From Polaribacter vadi (GTDB lineage Bacteria > Bacteroidota > Bacteroidia > Flavobacteriales > Flavobacteriaceae): a stretch of DNA of 64,000 bases. This document shows, piece after piece, positions 1 through 9,759 of the stretch. The DNA lies in contig NZ_JAHKQL010000031.1 of assembly GCF_018861005.1 (NCBI RefSeq), positions 278,657 to 342,656 of the forward strand. Reading direction: 5' to 3'. Numbering within the stretch: the first letter of the stretch is position 1; each line of letters starts with the position of its first letter. The notes beneath the pieces were generated by a model that did no database searches, had not been told where the DNA came from, and saw nothing but the letters and a program-made list of their open reading frames with translations. The position numbers and the translations under genes are program-made.

Positions 1-1329
1 GAAACTGTAAATACAATTTCTAACAAACTAATTTTAAAATTAGACAGTTTATCAAATACATTTAATTCTTACAATAAATTAAGAATAGAATATTATCATA
101 TTAAAGGTTTAAAATCAATTCTGAAAATAGGTGGAAATTCTATCTATTGTTTTCAAAAGGAATTAGACCTCTTAGAAAAAGAATCTCATGTTTTTTACAA
201 CAAATACAAATACGAGTTATATAAAGAGATTGCAAGAAATTATACTATAAATCAACAATATGAATTAGCTGTTGCTAACATAGAAGAAAGTAAAAAATAC
301 GAAAGTAAAATTACTCCCTTAAGAAATGACTTTGTATATCATTTATATAAAAGTGATATGTATTATGGTTTAAATAATAAAGACTCAGCCTTTATAGCGT
401 TAAAAAAAGCATTTCAAAACAGTTTCTTAATCAATTTTAAAAATCAAAATAATCTAATTTCTTCATTAGAAATTAAGAATAAAACAGTAGAAAAAGAGAA
501 GCAAATTTTTGAACTAGATTCTAAAAGAAAACAAAATTTAAGCTTTTTAATTGTCACTCTTTCTTCACTTATTTTAATAAGTATTATTGCAGCCCTATCA
601 CTAAAAAACTCCAAAAGAAAAAGAAAACTAGCAGAAAAAGAAAAAGAACTAGAAACTATAAAAAACCTTACACTTTTAAAAGAGCAAGAAATTACTACCA
701 TAAATGCTATGGTAGATGGTCAAGAAAAAGAACGCAAACGAATTGCAGAAGATTTACACGACAATTTAGGTTCTGTTTTAGCTACTTTAAAATTACATTT
801 CGAAAACTTAAAAATTAACAGAGAAAAAAAGAAAATAGATCAAAAAGAACTTTTTAATAAAACAGAAAATTTAATTGATGAAGCGTATTTAAAAGTACGC
901 AGAATTGCACACGCTAAAAATGCAGGTGTAATTGCAAATCAAGGTTTATTGTTAGCCATTCAAATGATGGCTGAAAAAATTTCATCTGCAGATAAAATAC
1001 AAATAGATGTTATACATTTTGGTCTAGACAAACGTTTAGAAAACACTTTAGAAATTACACTTTTTAGAATAATTCAAGAGTTGGTAACCAATATTATAAA
1101 ACATGCTGATGCAAAAAATGCAACCATAAATATTTCTTTATATGATAAAAACCTAAATATAATTATAGAGGATGATGGAAAAGGTTTTGATATTAAAAAA
1201 GTGAATTTAAATAACGGAATGGGTATAAACTCTATAAAAACAAGAATAGAACATTTAAATGGTAGTTTTAAAGTAGATTCTACTTTAGGAAAAGGAAGTT
1301 CTATTATTTTAGATATTCCTATTTTATAA
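1..1329 (+). CDS. Sensor histidine kinase (HisKA_3 type), 5' truncated
   Basis: The frame is open from the first base, so this is the C-terminal 442 residues of a larger protein; the first ATG at 358 is internal. The N-terminal part is helical and TPR-like. A single membrane helix follows (LIVTLSSLILISIIAALSL), then a charged coiled coil. The HisKA_3 dimerisation box EKERKRIAEDLHDNLGSVLA carries the phospho-accepting His, and a HATPase_c domain has DDGKGFD and GMGINSIKTRIEHLNG. This is the usual layout of Bacteroidota TPR-one-TM-kinases. The NarL-type regulator 64 bp downstream on the same strand is the likely partner. The signal is unknown. Confidence 0.9.
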   Translation, partial: ETVNTISNKLILKLDSLSNTFNSYNKLRIEYYHIKGLKSILKIGGNSIYCFQKELDLLEKESHVFYNKYKYELYKEIARNYTINQQYELAVANIEESKKYESKITPLRNDFVYHLYKSDMYYGLNNKDSAFIALKKAFQNSFLINFKNQNNLISSLEIKNKTVEKEKQIFELDSKRKQNLSFLIVTLSSLILISIIAALSLKNSKRKRKLAEKEKELETIKNLTLLKEQEITTINAMVDGQEKERKRIAEDLHDNLGSVLATLKLHFENLKINREKKKIDQKELFNKTENLIDEAYLKVRRIAHAKNAGVIANQGLLLAIQMMAEKISSADKIQIDVIHFGLDKRLENTLEITLFRIIQELVTNIIKHADAKNATINISLYDKNLNIIIEDDGKGFDIKKVNLNNGMGINSIKTRIEHLNGSFKVDSTLGKGSSIILDIPIL

Positions 1330-1393
1330 ATCATTACTTGTAGGTATTTTTAAACGTATTAAAAATTGTATTTTTAATAAAAAAAATAAAACT

Positions 1394-2035
1394 ATGATAA
1401 CAATAATAATGGCAGAAGATCATCAAATGTTAATTGATGGAGTAAAATCGTTTTTTGAGTTTGATGAGAATATAGACATTATTGGTGCTGTAAATAATGG
1501 TGAAGAATTAGTAAATTTAGTTGGTTTAAAACAACCTAAACTAGTAATTACAGATATTAGAATGCCAATTATGGACGGTATTCAAGCCACAAGAATAATT
1601 AAAAAAAAAATGCCACATATTAATGTTTTAGCAATGACAATGTTCGATCAACCAGATGCTATAAAACAAATGTTAGATGCTGGTGCAACTGGTTATATCT
1701 TAAAAAACTCAGGAATAAAAATGTTGTCTAAAGCAATAGCTACAGTTGCAGAAGGTAAAACTTTTTTTGATCCAAATGTAGCCTTCAATTTTATGAATAA
1801 TTATATTGAAGACAATGTAACCATTGGTAAATCTGATAAAGTTATATTATCTAACAGAGAAAAAGAAATACTTAGTTTAATTGCAAATGGTAAAACATCC
1901 AAAGAAATTTCTGAAATATTATTTATTGCTAAAACAACAGTAGATACTCATAGAAAAAACATGATTCGAAAATTAGATTTAGCTTCTGGTAATGAATTGG
2001 TTAAATATGCAATTGATATGAAATATCAGTTTTAA
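1394..2035 (+). CDS. NarL/FixJ-type response regulator
   Basis: The protein has 213 residues. An N-terminal receiver domain has acidic residues near the start (AEDH) and the phospho-acceptor Asp54 in VITDIRMPIMDG. A C-terminal LuxR-type helix-turn-helix occupies about 150-205 (LSNREKEILSLIANGKTSKE, then AKTTVDTHRKNMIRKL). It is probably phosphorylated by the kinase just upstream. Its stop codon overlaps the convergent recQ stop in a shared TTAA. A second in-frame ATG five codons in (MAEDHQM) could be the true start. Confidence 0.93.
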   Translation: MITIIMAEDHQMLIDGVKSFFEFDENIDIIGAVNNGEELVNLVGLKQPKLVITDIRMPIMDGIQATRIIKKKMPHINVLAMTMFDQPDAIKQMLDAGATGYILKNSGIKMLSKAIATVAEGKTFFDPNVAFNFMNNYIEDNVTIGKSDKVILSNREKEILSLIANGKTSKEISEILFIAKTTVDTHRKNMIRKLDLASGNELVKYAIDMKYQF

Positions 2036-4215
2036 TTTCCTACTTCATTAATAAACTTAATACGCATTAAACGTAATTCATCATCATCATAATCACCATC
2101 AAACTCGTCTAAGGCATCTTGAATTTTATCAGTTTCTGCTTCCATAAAATATTCATGAATTTCTTCTTGCTGATCTTCATCTAACAAATCATCTAAAGCA
2201 TAATTAATATTTATTTTTGTACCAGAAAAAATAATTCTTTCCATTTCCTTTATCAAATCACTCATTTCCAAACCCTTAGATTTCGCTATATCTTCTAAAG
2301 GTAATTTTTTATCAGTATTTTGAATAATAAACAACTTTAATCCGGAGTTAACACCAGTACTTTTTACAATTAAATCATCTGGTCTTAAAACATCATTTTC
2401 ATCTACATAAGTAGCAATTAATTTTACAAAATCTTTACCAAATTTTCTAGCTTTTCCTTCTCCTACTCCATGTACTTTCGATAATTCTTCTAAAGTAATT
2501 GGGTATTTTAAAGCCATATCATCTAAAGACGGGTCTTGAAAAACTGCAAAAGGTGGTACTCCTTGTTTTACTGCTACTCTTTTCCTTAAATCTTTAAGTA
2601 ACTTCACTAACTTATCATCAGAAACACCTCCAGAAGATTTTGAATTGGTAATAATAGAATTATCATTTCCTTCATGATAAGAATGGTCTTCTGTCATCAT
2701 AAAAGTGGTTGGTTTTTCTAAATATTTTTCACCATGTTTAGTTAATTTAATAACTCCATATTGTTCAATTTCTTTTTTGATAAAATTAACCACCAATATT
2801 TGACGAATTAAAGCCATCCAATAAGAAGGTGCTTTTTCTTTACCAATACCAAAAAATGGCTGTAAGTGAGTTTTATGAGAAGTAAGTAAAGCATTTTCTT
2901 TACCTACAATTGTATTTACAACTTCTTTAGCTTTGTATTTTTGTAATGTATCTTTTACAACTTGTAAAACAATAGCAACATGTTCTTTAGCTTCGTGCTT
3001 TTTCTTCGGATTTCGAGAATTATCATCCATATCTGCACCTTCTCCATTTACTTCATCAAATTCCTCACCAAAATAATGCAATAAATATTTACGCCTATTC
3101 ATAGAAGTTTCTGCATAACCAACAACTTCTTGTAATAATGCATGTCCAATTTCTTGTTCTGCAACTGGTTTACTAGACATAAATTTTTCTAATTTTTCTA
3201 TGTCTTTATATGCGTAAAAAGCCAAACAATATCCTTCTCCATCATCTCTACCAGCTCTTCCTGTTTCTTGGTAATAACTTTCTAAACTTTTAGGAATATC
3301 ATGATGAATTACAAAACGCACATCAGGTTTGTCTATTCCCATACCAAAAGCAATAGTTGCCACTACAACATCACAATCTTCCATTAAGAACATATCTTGA
3401 TGTTTAACTCTAGTTTTTGCATCTAAACCTGCATGATAAGGCACAGCTTTTAAACCATTAACTTGTAAAATCTGAGCTACTTCTTCTACTTTTTTTCTAC
3501 TTAAACAGTAAATAATTCCAGACTTACCTTCTCTTTGCTTAACAAATCTTATAATATCTTTTTCTACTTCTTTAGTTTTAGGTCTAACTTCATAAAATAA
3601 ATTAGCTCTATTAAAAGAAGCCTTAAAACGATTTGCATCTGTAATACCAAGCGTTTTTAAAATATCTTCTTGTACTTTTTCTGTTGCTGTAGCTGTTAAA
3701 CAGATTACTGGCACACTATCAATAGCTTTAATAATGTGTTTTAAATTTCTATATTCTGGTCTAAAATCATGACCCCATTCAGAAATACAATGTGCTTCAT
3801 CTATGGCTACAAAAGATATTTTTTGAGTTCTTAAAAAAGTAACATACTCTTCTTTTATTAAAGATTCTGGTGCAACATATAACAATTTTGTAATTCCGTT
3901 TGCAATATCGTCTTTAACTTGTGCTACTTCAGTTTTATTTAATGACGAGTTTAATACATGTGCAACTCCATTATGTTCAGAAATACCTCTAATAGCATCT
4001 ACCTGATTTTTCATTAAGGCAATTAAAGGCGAAACTACTATTGCAGTACCTTCTGCCATTAAAGCTGGTAGTTGATAACAAAGAGATTTCCCTCCTCCTG
4101 TTGGCATTATTACAAAAGTATTATGATTGTTAACAATACTCTTTATTACTTCTTCTTGTAATCCTTTAAATTTATTAAAACCAAAGAATTTTTTAAGAGG
4201 ACTATGTAAATCCAT
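2032..4215 (-). CDS. recQ: ATP-dependent DNA helicase RecQ
   Basis: This 727-residue superfamily 2 3'-5' helicase acts in recombination repair. Walker A is MPTGGGKS (Lys43), the DEAH box is IDEAHC, and motifs V and VI appear as FGMGIDKPDVRFV and YQETGRAGRD. An HRDC domain follows at about 540-620, and the acidic C-terminal tail is typical of Bacteroidota RecQ. The four cysteines that bind zinc in E. coli RecQ are absent: the region reads MNRRKYLLHYFGEEFDEVNG with no Cys. It is divergent from kdsD and convergent with the response regulator. Confidence 0.96.
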   Translation of the reverse strand: MDLHSPLKKFFGFNKFKGLQEEVIKSIVNNHNTFVIMPTGGGKSLCYQLPALMAEGTAIVVSPLIALMKNQVDAIRGISEHNGVAHVLNSSLNKTEVAQVKDDIANGITKLLYVAPESLIKEEYVTFLRTQKISFVAIDEAHCISEWGHDFRPEYRNLKHIIKAIDSVPVICLTATATEKVQEDILKTLGITDANRFKASFNRANLFYEVRPKTKEVEKDIIRFVKQREGKSGIIYCLSRKKVEEVAQILQVNGLKAVPYHAGLDAKTRVKHQDMFLMEDCDVVVATIAFGMGIDKPDVRFVIHHDIPKSLESYYQETGRAGRDDGEGYCLAFYAYKDIEKLEKFMSSKPVAEQEIGHALLQEVVGYAETSMNRRKYLLHYFGEEFDEVNGEGADMDDNSRNPKKKHEAKEHVAIVLQVVKDTLQKYKAKEVVNTIVGKENALLTSHKTHLQPFFGIGKEKAPSYWMALIRQILVVNFIKKEIEQYGVIKLTKHGEKYLEKPTTFMMTEDHSYHEGNDNSIITNSKSSGGVSDDKLVKLLKDLRKRVAVKQGVPPFAVFQDPSLDDMALKYPITLEELSKVHGVGEGKARKFGKDFVKLIATYVDENDVLRPDDLIVKSTGVNSGLKLFIIQNTDKKLPLEDIAKSKGLEMSDLIKEMERIIFSGTKININYALDDLLDEDQQEEIHEYFMEAETDKIQDALDEFDGDYDDDELRLMRIKFINEVGN

Positions 4216-4264
4216 ATAAATATTAAATTATCATTTTAGAAAATGCAAACCAATTACTATATTG

Positions 4265-4295
4265 TTTGTTGAAACTTATTTTTATAGTAAATTTG
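4265..4295 (+). promoter_or_regulatory. Candidate flavobacterial promoter of the kdsD-lptB operon
   Basis: TTG at 4266-4268, preceded by another T, is followed after 19 bases by TAAATTTG at 4288-4295. This fits the Flavobacterium/Bacteroides consensus TTG-N17-23-TANNTTTG exactly. Transcription would start near 4302, about 50 bases before the TTG start of kdsD. This is a consensus match only. Confidence 0.55.
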
Positions 4296-4351
4296 CCTGT
4301 TTCGTATATCTAAAGATATAACTTTTTTTTATTCTGATAAAAACATAAAGC

Positions 4352-5320
4352 TTGAAAGATAATACCACCATAATTGCAAATGCAAAAAACACAATTATTG
4401 CAGAAAGTAAAGCTATTGCTAACTTAGCGAATTTTATAGATAGTAGTTTTGAAAATGCTGTGAAATATATTCACAATTTTAAAGGTAGAGTTATAATAAC
4501 TGGCGTAGGTAAAAGCGCCAATATTGCAGCAAAAATTGTTGCTACATTTAACTCTACAGGTACTCCTGCTGTTTTTATGCATGCTGCAGATGCCATTCAT
4601 GGAGATTTAGGTAATGTTTTAGATGATGATGTAGTAATATGTATTTCCAAAAGTGGAAATACACCAGAAATAAAAGTTTTAATTCCGTTGATAAAAAATT
4701 ATGGAAATAAAATTATTGCAATTACTGGTAATGTAGATTCATATTTAGGTAAAAATGCAGATTTTACTTTAAATACTTTTGTAGAAAAAGAAGCTTGCCC
4801 AAATAATTTAGCACCAACAACAAGTACAACTGCTCAATTAGTAATGGGTGATGCTCTTGCTGTTTGCTTGTTAGATTTAAAAGGATTTACAAGTAAAGAC
4901 TTTGCAAAATATCATCCTGGAGGTGCTTTAGGCAAACGCCTATATTTAAGAGTTACTGATTTAATCAGTAATAATGAATTACCTCAAGTCACTAAAAATG
5001 ATACGATTGCAAAAGTAATTATAGAAATGTCTGAAAAGCGTTTGGGAGTTACAGCTGTTGTAGAAGAAAATAAAGTTATAGGTATTATTACTGATGGTGA
5101 TATTAGAAGAATGCTAAGTAAAACTACAAAAATTGATGATTTTGTAGCTAAAGACATTATGAGTAAAGACCCAAAAACGATTCATAAAGATGCAATGGCT
5201 ATAGATGCTTTAGATACACTAGAAAATAATAGTATAACTCAAATTTTAGCTGTAGATGATTCAAATAATTATGCAGGAGTTGTACATTTACATGATTTAA
5301 TTAAAGAAGGGATTTTTTAA
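4352..5320 (+). CDS. kdsD: KpsF/GutQ family arabinose-5-phosphate isomerase
   Basis: The 322-residue protein has an N-terminal SIS domain (about 35-175: ITGVGKSANIAAKIV, HAADAIHGDLG, SKSGNTPE, TTSTTAQLVMGDALA) and two CBS domains (about 205-322). It interconverts ribulose-5-phosphate and arabinose-5-phosphate, the first step toward Kdo for lipopolysaccharide. The start is TTG (MKDNTT...); no in-frame ATG fits. Its stop overlaps the tatC start as TAATG, so the two are translationally coupled. lptB, three genes downstream, also serves LPS assembly. Confidence 0.93.
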   Translation: MKDNTTIIANAKNTIIAESKAIANLANFIDSSFENAVKYIHNFKGRVIITGVGKSANIAAKIVATFNSTGTPAVFMHAADAIHGDLGNVLDDDVVICISKSGNTPEIKVLIPLIKNYGNKIIAITGNVDSYLGKNADFTLNTFVEKEACPNNLAPTTSTTAQLVMGDALAVCLLDLKGFTSKDFAKYHPGGALGKRLYLRVTDLISNNELPQVTKNDTIAKVIIEMSEKRLGVTAVVEENKVIGIITDGDIRRMLSKTTKIDDFVAKDIMSKDPKTIHKDAMAIDALDTLENNSITQILAVDDSNNYAGVVHLHDLIKEGIF

Positions 5321-6141
5321 TGGCAGAACAACAAAAAGAAATGTCTTTTTTAGGACATTTAGAGGAATTAAGATGGCATTTAGTAAGAAGTGTAGCCGCA
5401 ATTTTTATTTTGGCAATTACATTTTTTGCATTTGCTCAGCAAGTTTACGATCATTTTTTACTAGCACATATAAAGCCTGATTTTATCACCTATCAGTTAT
5501 TTTGTGATTTATTTCAGTTATTTGGTATTGATAGTGCGTTTTGTAATGTTAGTTTTGCTGATAAAAAATTACAAAGTATAAAAGTAACATCGCAATTAAT
5601 GAATTCTATTTGGTCTTCATTAATTTTAGGTTTAATCATTTCTTTCCCTTATTTATTATGGGAAATATGGCGATTTGTAGCTCCTGGATTAACAGATCAA
5701 GAAATTAAAAAATCTAGAGGTTTTATTTTTATAGCATCCTTTTTATTTTTTATTGGTGTACTGTTTAGCTTTTATGTAATTGCACCTATATCAATTCATT
5801 TTTTATACAATTACCAAATTACAGATGCTATTGAAAATAGTTTTACCCTAGAATCTCATATTGGTTTGGTTACAAATATGTTATTAGGTGTTTCTATTTT
5901 ATTTGAATTACCTGTACTCATCTATTTTCTTACCAAAATTGGATTAATTACACCAGAATTTCTAAAAAAATATAGAAAACATGCTTTGGTTGTTGTATTA
6001 ATTTTAGCAGCTATTATTACACCACCAGATGTTGCAAGCCAAGTTATAGTTGCAATTCCTATCTTAATATTATATGAAATAGGAATTAGCGTATCAAGAA
6101 GAGTTATTAAAAAACAAGAAAAGAATGCCAACAAAAGTTAA
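5320..6141 (+). CDS. tatC: Sec-independent protein translocase TatC
   Basis: A six-helix membrane protein of 273 residues and the core receptor of the twin-arginine export pathway. The N-terminal MSFLGHLEELRWHLVRS is the signature of the first cytoplasmic segment, and FPYLLWEIWRFVAPGL is the conserved loop. Hydrophobic segments continue to RKHALVVVLILAAIITPPD near the C terminus. An extended first periplasmic loop (about 45-90) is common in Bacteroidota. The start overlaps the kdsD stop by one base, and the end overlaps the next gene by 17 bases. No tatA lies in the window. Confidence 0.96.
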   Translation: MAEQQKEMSFLGHLEELRWHLVRSVAAIFILAITFFAFAQQVYDHFLLAHIKPDFITYQLFCDLFQLFGIDSAFCNVSFADKKLQSIKVTSQLMNSIWSSLILGLIISFPYLLWEIWRFVAPGLTDQEIKKSRGFIFIASFLFFIGVLFSFYVIAPISIHFLYNYQITDAIENSFTLESHIGLVTNMLLGVSILFELPVLIYFLTKIGLITPEFLKKYRKHALVVVLILAAIITPPDVASQVIVAIPILILYEIGISVSRRVIKKQEKNANKS

Positions 6142-6484
6142 AGAATTTAATGATTATCGTGCAAAAATGAACGATAAAATCTTAGCTTCAGATAATAAAG
6201 TTATCAAAAGAATATTTAATTTAGACACTAATGCTTTTAAAGAAGGACATTTACCTGTTAAAACAAAAGAACTATTAGGTTTAGTAGCATCTATGGTTTT
6301 AAGATGTGATGATTGTGTACAATATCATTTAGAAGCCGCCATGAAAAATGGTGTTAGCAAAGAAGAAATGATGGAAACTATGTCTATTGCCAATTTAATT
6401 GGTGGTACAATTGTTATTCCACATTTAAGAAGAGCTGTAGAATATTGGGAAGCTCTAGAAGAAGAAAAAAGTTTAACTGAATAA
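6125..6484 (+). CDS. Carboxymuconolactone decarboxylase (AhpD-like) family protein
   Basis: A 119-residue all-helical protein of the CMD/AhpD family. It contains LRCDDCVQYHLEAA, that is CxxC with the nearby His of peroxidase-type members, so redox activity is more likely than lactone decarboxylation. It overlaps tatC by 17 bases and lies between tatC and lptB. The substrate cannot be deduced. Confidence 0.85.
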   Translation: MPTKVKEFNDYRAKMNDKILASDNKVIKRIFNLDTNAFKEGHLPVKTKELLGLVASMVLRCDDCVQYHLEAAMKNGVSKEEMMETMSIANLIGGTIVIPHLRRAVEYWEALEEEKSLTE

Positions 6485-6573
6485 TGGTTTAAGAGTGTTT
6501 TAAGAACTTTCTAAATTAAGTTAAATACATTTACATAATTAAACAGTTCAAACAATTATATATTTTTGATAAA

Positions 6574-7314
6574 ATGATTTTAAAAGCAGAAAATATTCAA
6601 AAACTTTATGGAAGTAGAAAAGTTGTAAAAGGCATTTCTTTAGAAGTTCAGCAAGGTGAAATTATTGGACTTTTAGGACCAAATGGAGCTGGTAAAACAA
6701 CTTCTTTTTATATGATTGTTGGTATGGTTAAACCTAATGAAGGCCATATTTACTTAAATGATGAAGAAATAACCAAAGATGCCATGTACCAACGTGCACA
6801 AAAAGGTATTGGTTATTTAGCACAAGAAGCTTCTGTTTTTAGAAAATTGTCTGTAGAAGATAACATTATGTCTGTATTGCAATTTACAGGTTTGTCTAAA
6901 AAAGAACAGAAAATTAAGTTAGAATCTTTAATCGAAGAATTTAATATTGGTCATGTTCGTAAGAATAGAGGCGATTTACTTTCTGGTGGTGAAAGACGAA
7001 GAACAGAAATTGCACGTTGTTTAGCTTCTGATCCAAATTTTATTTTGTTAGATGAACCTTTTGCAGGTGTAGACCCAATTGCTGTAGAAGATATACAAAG
7101 TATTGTTGCACAATTAAAAAACAAAAATATAGGTATTTTAATTACAGATCATGATGTGCAAGCAACGTTAGCCATTACAGACAAAACCTATTTAATGTAT
7201 AATGGTAGTATCTTAAAAGAAGGTACTCCAGAAGAATTAGCTGCAGATGAAATGGTTCGTAAAGTGTATTTAGGTAAAGACTTTGAGTTAAAAAAGAAGA
7301 AAATCTTTCAATAG
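6574..7314 (+). CDS. lptB: LPS export ABC transporter ATP-binding protein LptB
   Basis: This 246-residue ATPase powers LptFG extraction of lipopolysaccharide from the inner membrane. Walker A is GPNGAGKTT (35-43), the signature is LSGGE (136-140), Walker B is FILLDEPFAGVDP (about 156-168), and the H-loop is LITDHDV. RRRTEIARCLA after the signature is typical of LptB. It is last in the kdsD-tatC-CMD-lptB row. Confidence 0.95.
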   Translation: MILKAENIQKLYGSRKVVKGISLEVQQGEIIGLLGPNGAGKTTSFYMIVGMVKPNEGHIYLNDEEITKDAMYQRAQKGIGYLAQEASVFRKLSVEDNIMSVLQFTGLSKKEQKIKLESLIEEFNIGHVRKNRGDLLSGGERRRTEIARCLASDPNFILLDEPFAGVDPIAVEDIQSIVAQLKNKNIGILITDHDVQATLAITDKTYLMYNGSILKEGTPEELAADEMVRKVYLGKDFELKKKKIFQ

Positions 7315-7337
7315 AAATTCTTTTAAATTTGGTTTTT

Positions 7338-7697
7338 CTATTTATTGAAACATCCTATATGCCAAAGAATACCAGAAGGATCGTGTAAAAAAAATTCTTG
7401 TCCCCAATCATTTTTAACAATTTCAGAAAGTTTAACCTTTGGATACTTTTTTGTAAGATTTTTATTTTTTATTTCAGCTAAATAAAGCTCTAAATCCTCT
7501 ACTTCTAAAAAGAGCATTGAATTATCTACCCAATCTTTTACATATGCTTTTTGTAAATAAAAACTTAACTTTTCATCAACCTTAAAAACAGATAAATTAG
7601 TAGATAATTTTATTTCTGAAAAACCTAAATCTTTATAGAAGTTACTAGAAGATTCAAAATCTTTAGCTCCAATAAATGTTCTTATAGATTTAAACAT
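7338..7697 (-). CDS. VOC family (glyoxalase/bleomycin-resistance fold) protein
   Basis: A 119-residue single-domain protein with the two beta-alpha-beta-beta-beta modules of the vicinal oxygen chelate fold: IRTFIGAKDFESSSNFYKDLGF at the start and GQEFFLHDPSGILWHIG at the end. Such proteins bind small molecules or catalyse metal-dependent reactions; nothing here fixes a substrate. It is 15 bases downstream of the GAF kinase on the same strand. Confidence 0.85.
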   Translation of the reverse strand: MFKSIRTFIGAKDFESSSNFYKDLGFSEIKLSTNLSVFKVDEKLSFYLQKAYVKDWVDNSMLFLEVEDLELYLAEIKNKNLTKKYPKVKLSEIVKNDWGQEFFLHDPSGILWHIGCFNK

Positions 7698-7712
7698 TAT
7701 TTTTAAATAATA

Positions 7713-8930
7713 TTATTGTTCAATTACTTCTTTTTTAGAAAAATGAAAAAAGAAACACACTCCTTTTTTACCATCTTCTCTATTTTGCAAGAAAATTTCT
7801 CCTCCTAGTCTTTTAATTATAGATTTTACTGTAGCCAAACCAATACCCGTATTTTGACTATTGGTGTTGTTTAAAGTTTCAAACATTTCAAAAACTTTAC
7901 TCCAGTATTTTTGTGCTATACCTGGTCCATTATCTCTGTAAATAAAATGATAATGCTCTGCAGTTTCTTTAAAATCAATTTCTAGTTCTACTTTTTCTTC
8001 ATCAGAATATTTTCTAGAATTTGATATTAAGTTCTGAAAAACTTGTACAAAACCAATTTTAGAACTTTTTATAGAAGTATCTAAAGCATTAGAATTTAAA
8101 TATATTTTGTTTTCAAAATCTATATTTTTAATGATACTATCTAAATACATTTTAATATTAATATCTTCATAAACAATATTTTCTGTGTTAACTTTAGTAT
8201 ATTCTAAAATATCATCTATTAAAGTACCCATATAAACCATTCTATTAGAAATTAAACTTATATGTGATTCAGCTTCAGTATTTTTAAACAAATTTCCATG
8301 ATCTTCATTTAAAACATCTAATAAAAAGTTAACTCCATTTATTGGCGATTTTAAATCATGTGTTAAACGATAAGCAAAATCATTTAAGCGTTCGTTTAGC
8401 TTTTCTGTTTTATTACTTGCTTTTTTAAGTTCGTTATTTTTTTTTCTTAACTCTAAAAGGCTAATTACTTGTTTTGCTAAAAGTTGTAAAGCTTCTTTTT
8501 GAGAATCATTTAAATTGTTGGGCTTATTATCAATTACACATAAAGTTCCTAAAGGATAACCTTCTGGCGATTTTAATGGTGCCCCAGCATAAAAAATTAC
8601 ATTCGGATCTTTAGTAGTTAAAGGATTATCATAAAAACGTTCATCTTTTGTAGCATCATTAACAATAAATAACTCATCTGGGTTTAAAATACTATGTGCA
8701 CAAAATGCCAGTTCTCTTGGTGTTTCTGTTGCATCTACTCCATGATGAGATTTAAACCATTGTCTTTTTTCATCAATTAAAGAAATTAATGCTATTGGTG
8801 TATTACAAATACTAGATGCAATTTTAGAAAGTGCATCATAATCGTCTTCTGGTAAGGTATCTATTATTTTATAATCTTCTAAAGCTTGTAATCTATCTAC
8901 TTCATTTTTAGGAATTTCTGCTGACTCCAT
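7713..8930 (-). CDS. GAF-domain sensor histidine kinase
   Basis: A cytosolic kinase of 405 residues. The N-terminal GAF domain (about 20-165) contains the IALISLIDEKRQWFKSHHG and LAFCAHSI patterns of the GAF subgroup often attached to kinases. A short coiled coil leads to HisKA with RLTHDLKSPINGV. The HATPase_c domain shows FVQVFQNLISNSRKYS, DNGPGIA and NTGIGLATVKSIIKRLGG. No membrane segment or response regulator is adjacent, so partner and ligand are unknown. Confidence 0.92.
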   Translation of the reverse strand: MESAEIPKNEVDRLQALEDYKIIDTLPEDDYDALSKIASSICNTPIALISLIDEKRQWFKSHHGVDATETPRELAFCAHSILNPDELFIVNDATKDERFYDNPLTTKDPNVIFYAGAPLKSPEGYPLGTLCVIDNKPNNLNDSQKEALQLLAKQVISLLELRKKNNELKKASNKTEKLNERLNDFAYRLTHDLKSPINGVNFLLDVLNEDHGNLFKNTEAESHISLISNRMVYMGTLIDDILEYTKVNTENIVYEDINIKMYLDSIIKNIDFENKIYLNSNALDTSIKSSKIGFVQVFQNLISNSRKYSDEEKVELEIDFKETAEHYHFIYRDNGPGIAQKYWSKVFEMFETLNNTNSQNTGIGLATVKSIIKRLGGEIFLQNREDGKKGVCFFFHFSKKEVIEQ

Positions 8931-8934
8931 AATA

Positions 8935-9660
8935 TTAAATTTTGGGGGTTAAATTTTTTATTATTGATAAAAGAATGTACAAGGTAATAATAATAGGTAT
9001 TGACAAGTAATTTATTAACAAAATTAACACTAAAGAAAATGTTAAAAATAAATAGGTTACCCAATTATTTTTTAAAGAATAGTCTTTAAATTTTAATGAA
9101 AATAGAGGTATATCTGCATTCATTAAATAAGTTAAAACCCATGTTATAGCAATTAAAAAATAATTATTATGAATTAAATTATTAATAAATTCTATATCAG
9201 AATATTCTTGAATTAAAGGTAATGATATTACAAATAAACACATTGCAGGTGTTGGTAAACCAATAAAGGAATCTGTTTGTCTAGTATCAATATTAAATTT
9301 ACCAAGCCTATAACAGGCTCCTAAAGTTAATATTAAACCTATTAAAGAAACATCAAAAAACGAATTATCAATAGTATTAAAGTCTTTAAGCAAATTATTC
9401 TGAATTAATTTTAACATAATAATACCAGGTACAACACCACTTGTAACCATGTCTGCCAAAGAATCTAGTTGCTTACCTAACTCTCCTGTTACTTTTAATA
9501 AACGTGCAGCAAAACCATCAAAAAAATCAAATAAAATTCCAGTTAATACAAATATACTAGCGTTAACAAAATCTTCTTCTACAGCATAAATAGCTGCAAC
9601 TGTACCACAAAAAAGATTACCTAGTGTTAATAAATTAGGTATATACTCTATAATTTTCAT
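8935..9660 (-). CDS. pssA: CDP-alcohol phosphatidyltransferase, probably phosphatidylserine synthase
   Basis: A 241-residue integral membrane protein with several hydrophobic helices. The full CDP-alcohol motif DGxxARx8Gx3Dx3D is present at 48-70 (DGFAARLLKVTGELGKQLDS, then LAD). MKIIEYIPNLLTLGNLFCGT at the N terminus is typical of PssA. It would make phosphatidylserine from CDP-diacylglycerol and serine, the route to phosphatidylethanolamine. The phosphatidylserine assignment rests on overall similarity. Confidence 0.88.
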   Translation of the reverse strand: MKIIEYIPNLLTLGNLFCGTVAAIYAVEEDFVNASIFVLTGILFDFFDGFAARLLKVTGELGKQLDSLADMVTSGVVPGIIMLKLIQNNLLKDFNTIDNSFFDVSLIGLILTLGACYRLGKFNIDTRQTDSFIGLPTPAMCLFVISLPLIQEYSDIEFINNLIHNNYFLIAITWVLTYLMNADIPLFSLKFKDYSLKNNWVTYLFLTFSLVLILLINYLSIPIIITLYILLSIIKNLTPKI

Positions 9661-9759
9661 CTAAAAAAGCTTCAATTAAAAGCTAAAATAAGAAATCATA
9701 ATTAGTCTATTTTCTAAATTGTTATTTATTTAAGATATTTGTAAGACTACAGAAAATAT

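Noticed and set aside
6561..6568. TATTTTTG as a promoter box directly before lptB
   Set aside because: No TTG at the right distance, and transcription would start on the ATG itself; lptB is more simply part of the kdsD operon.
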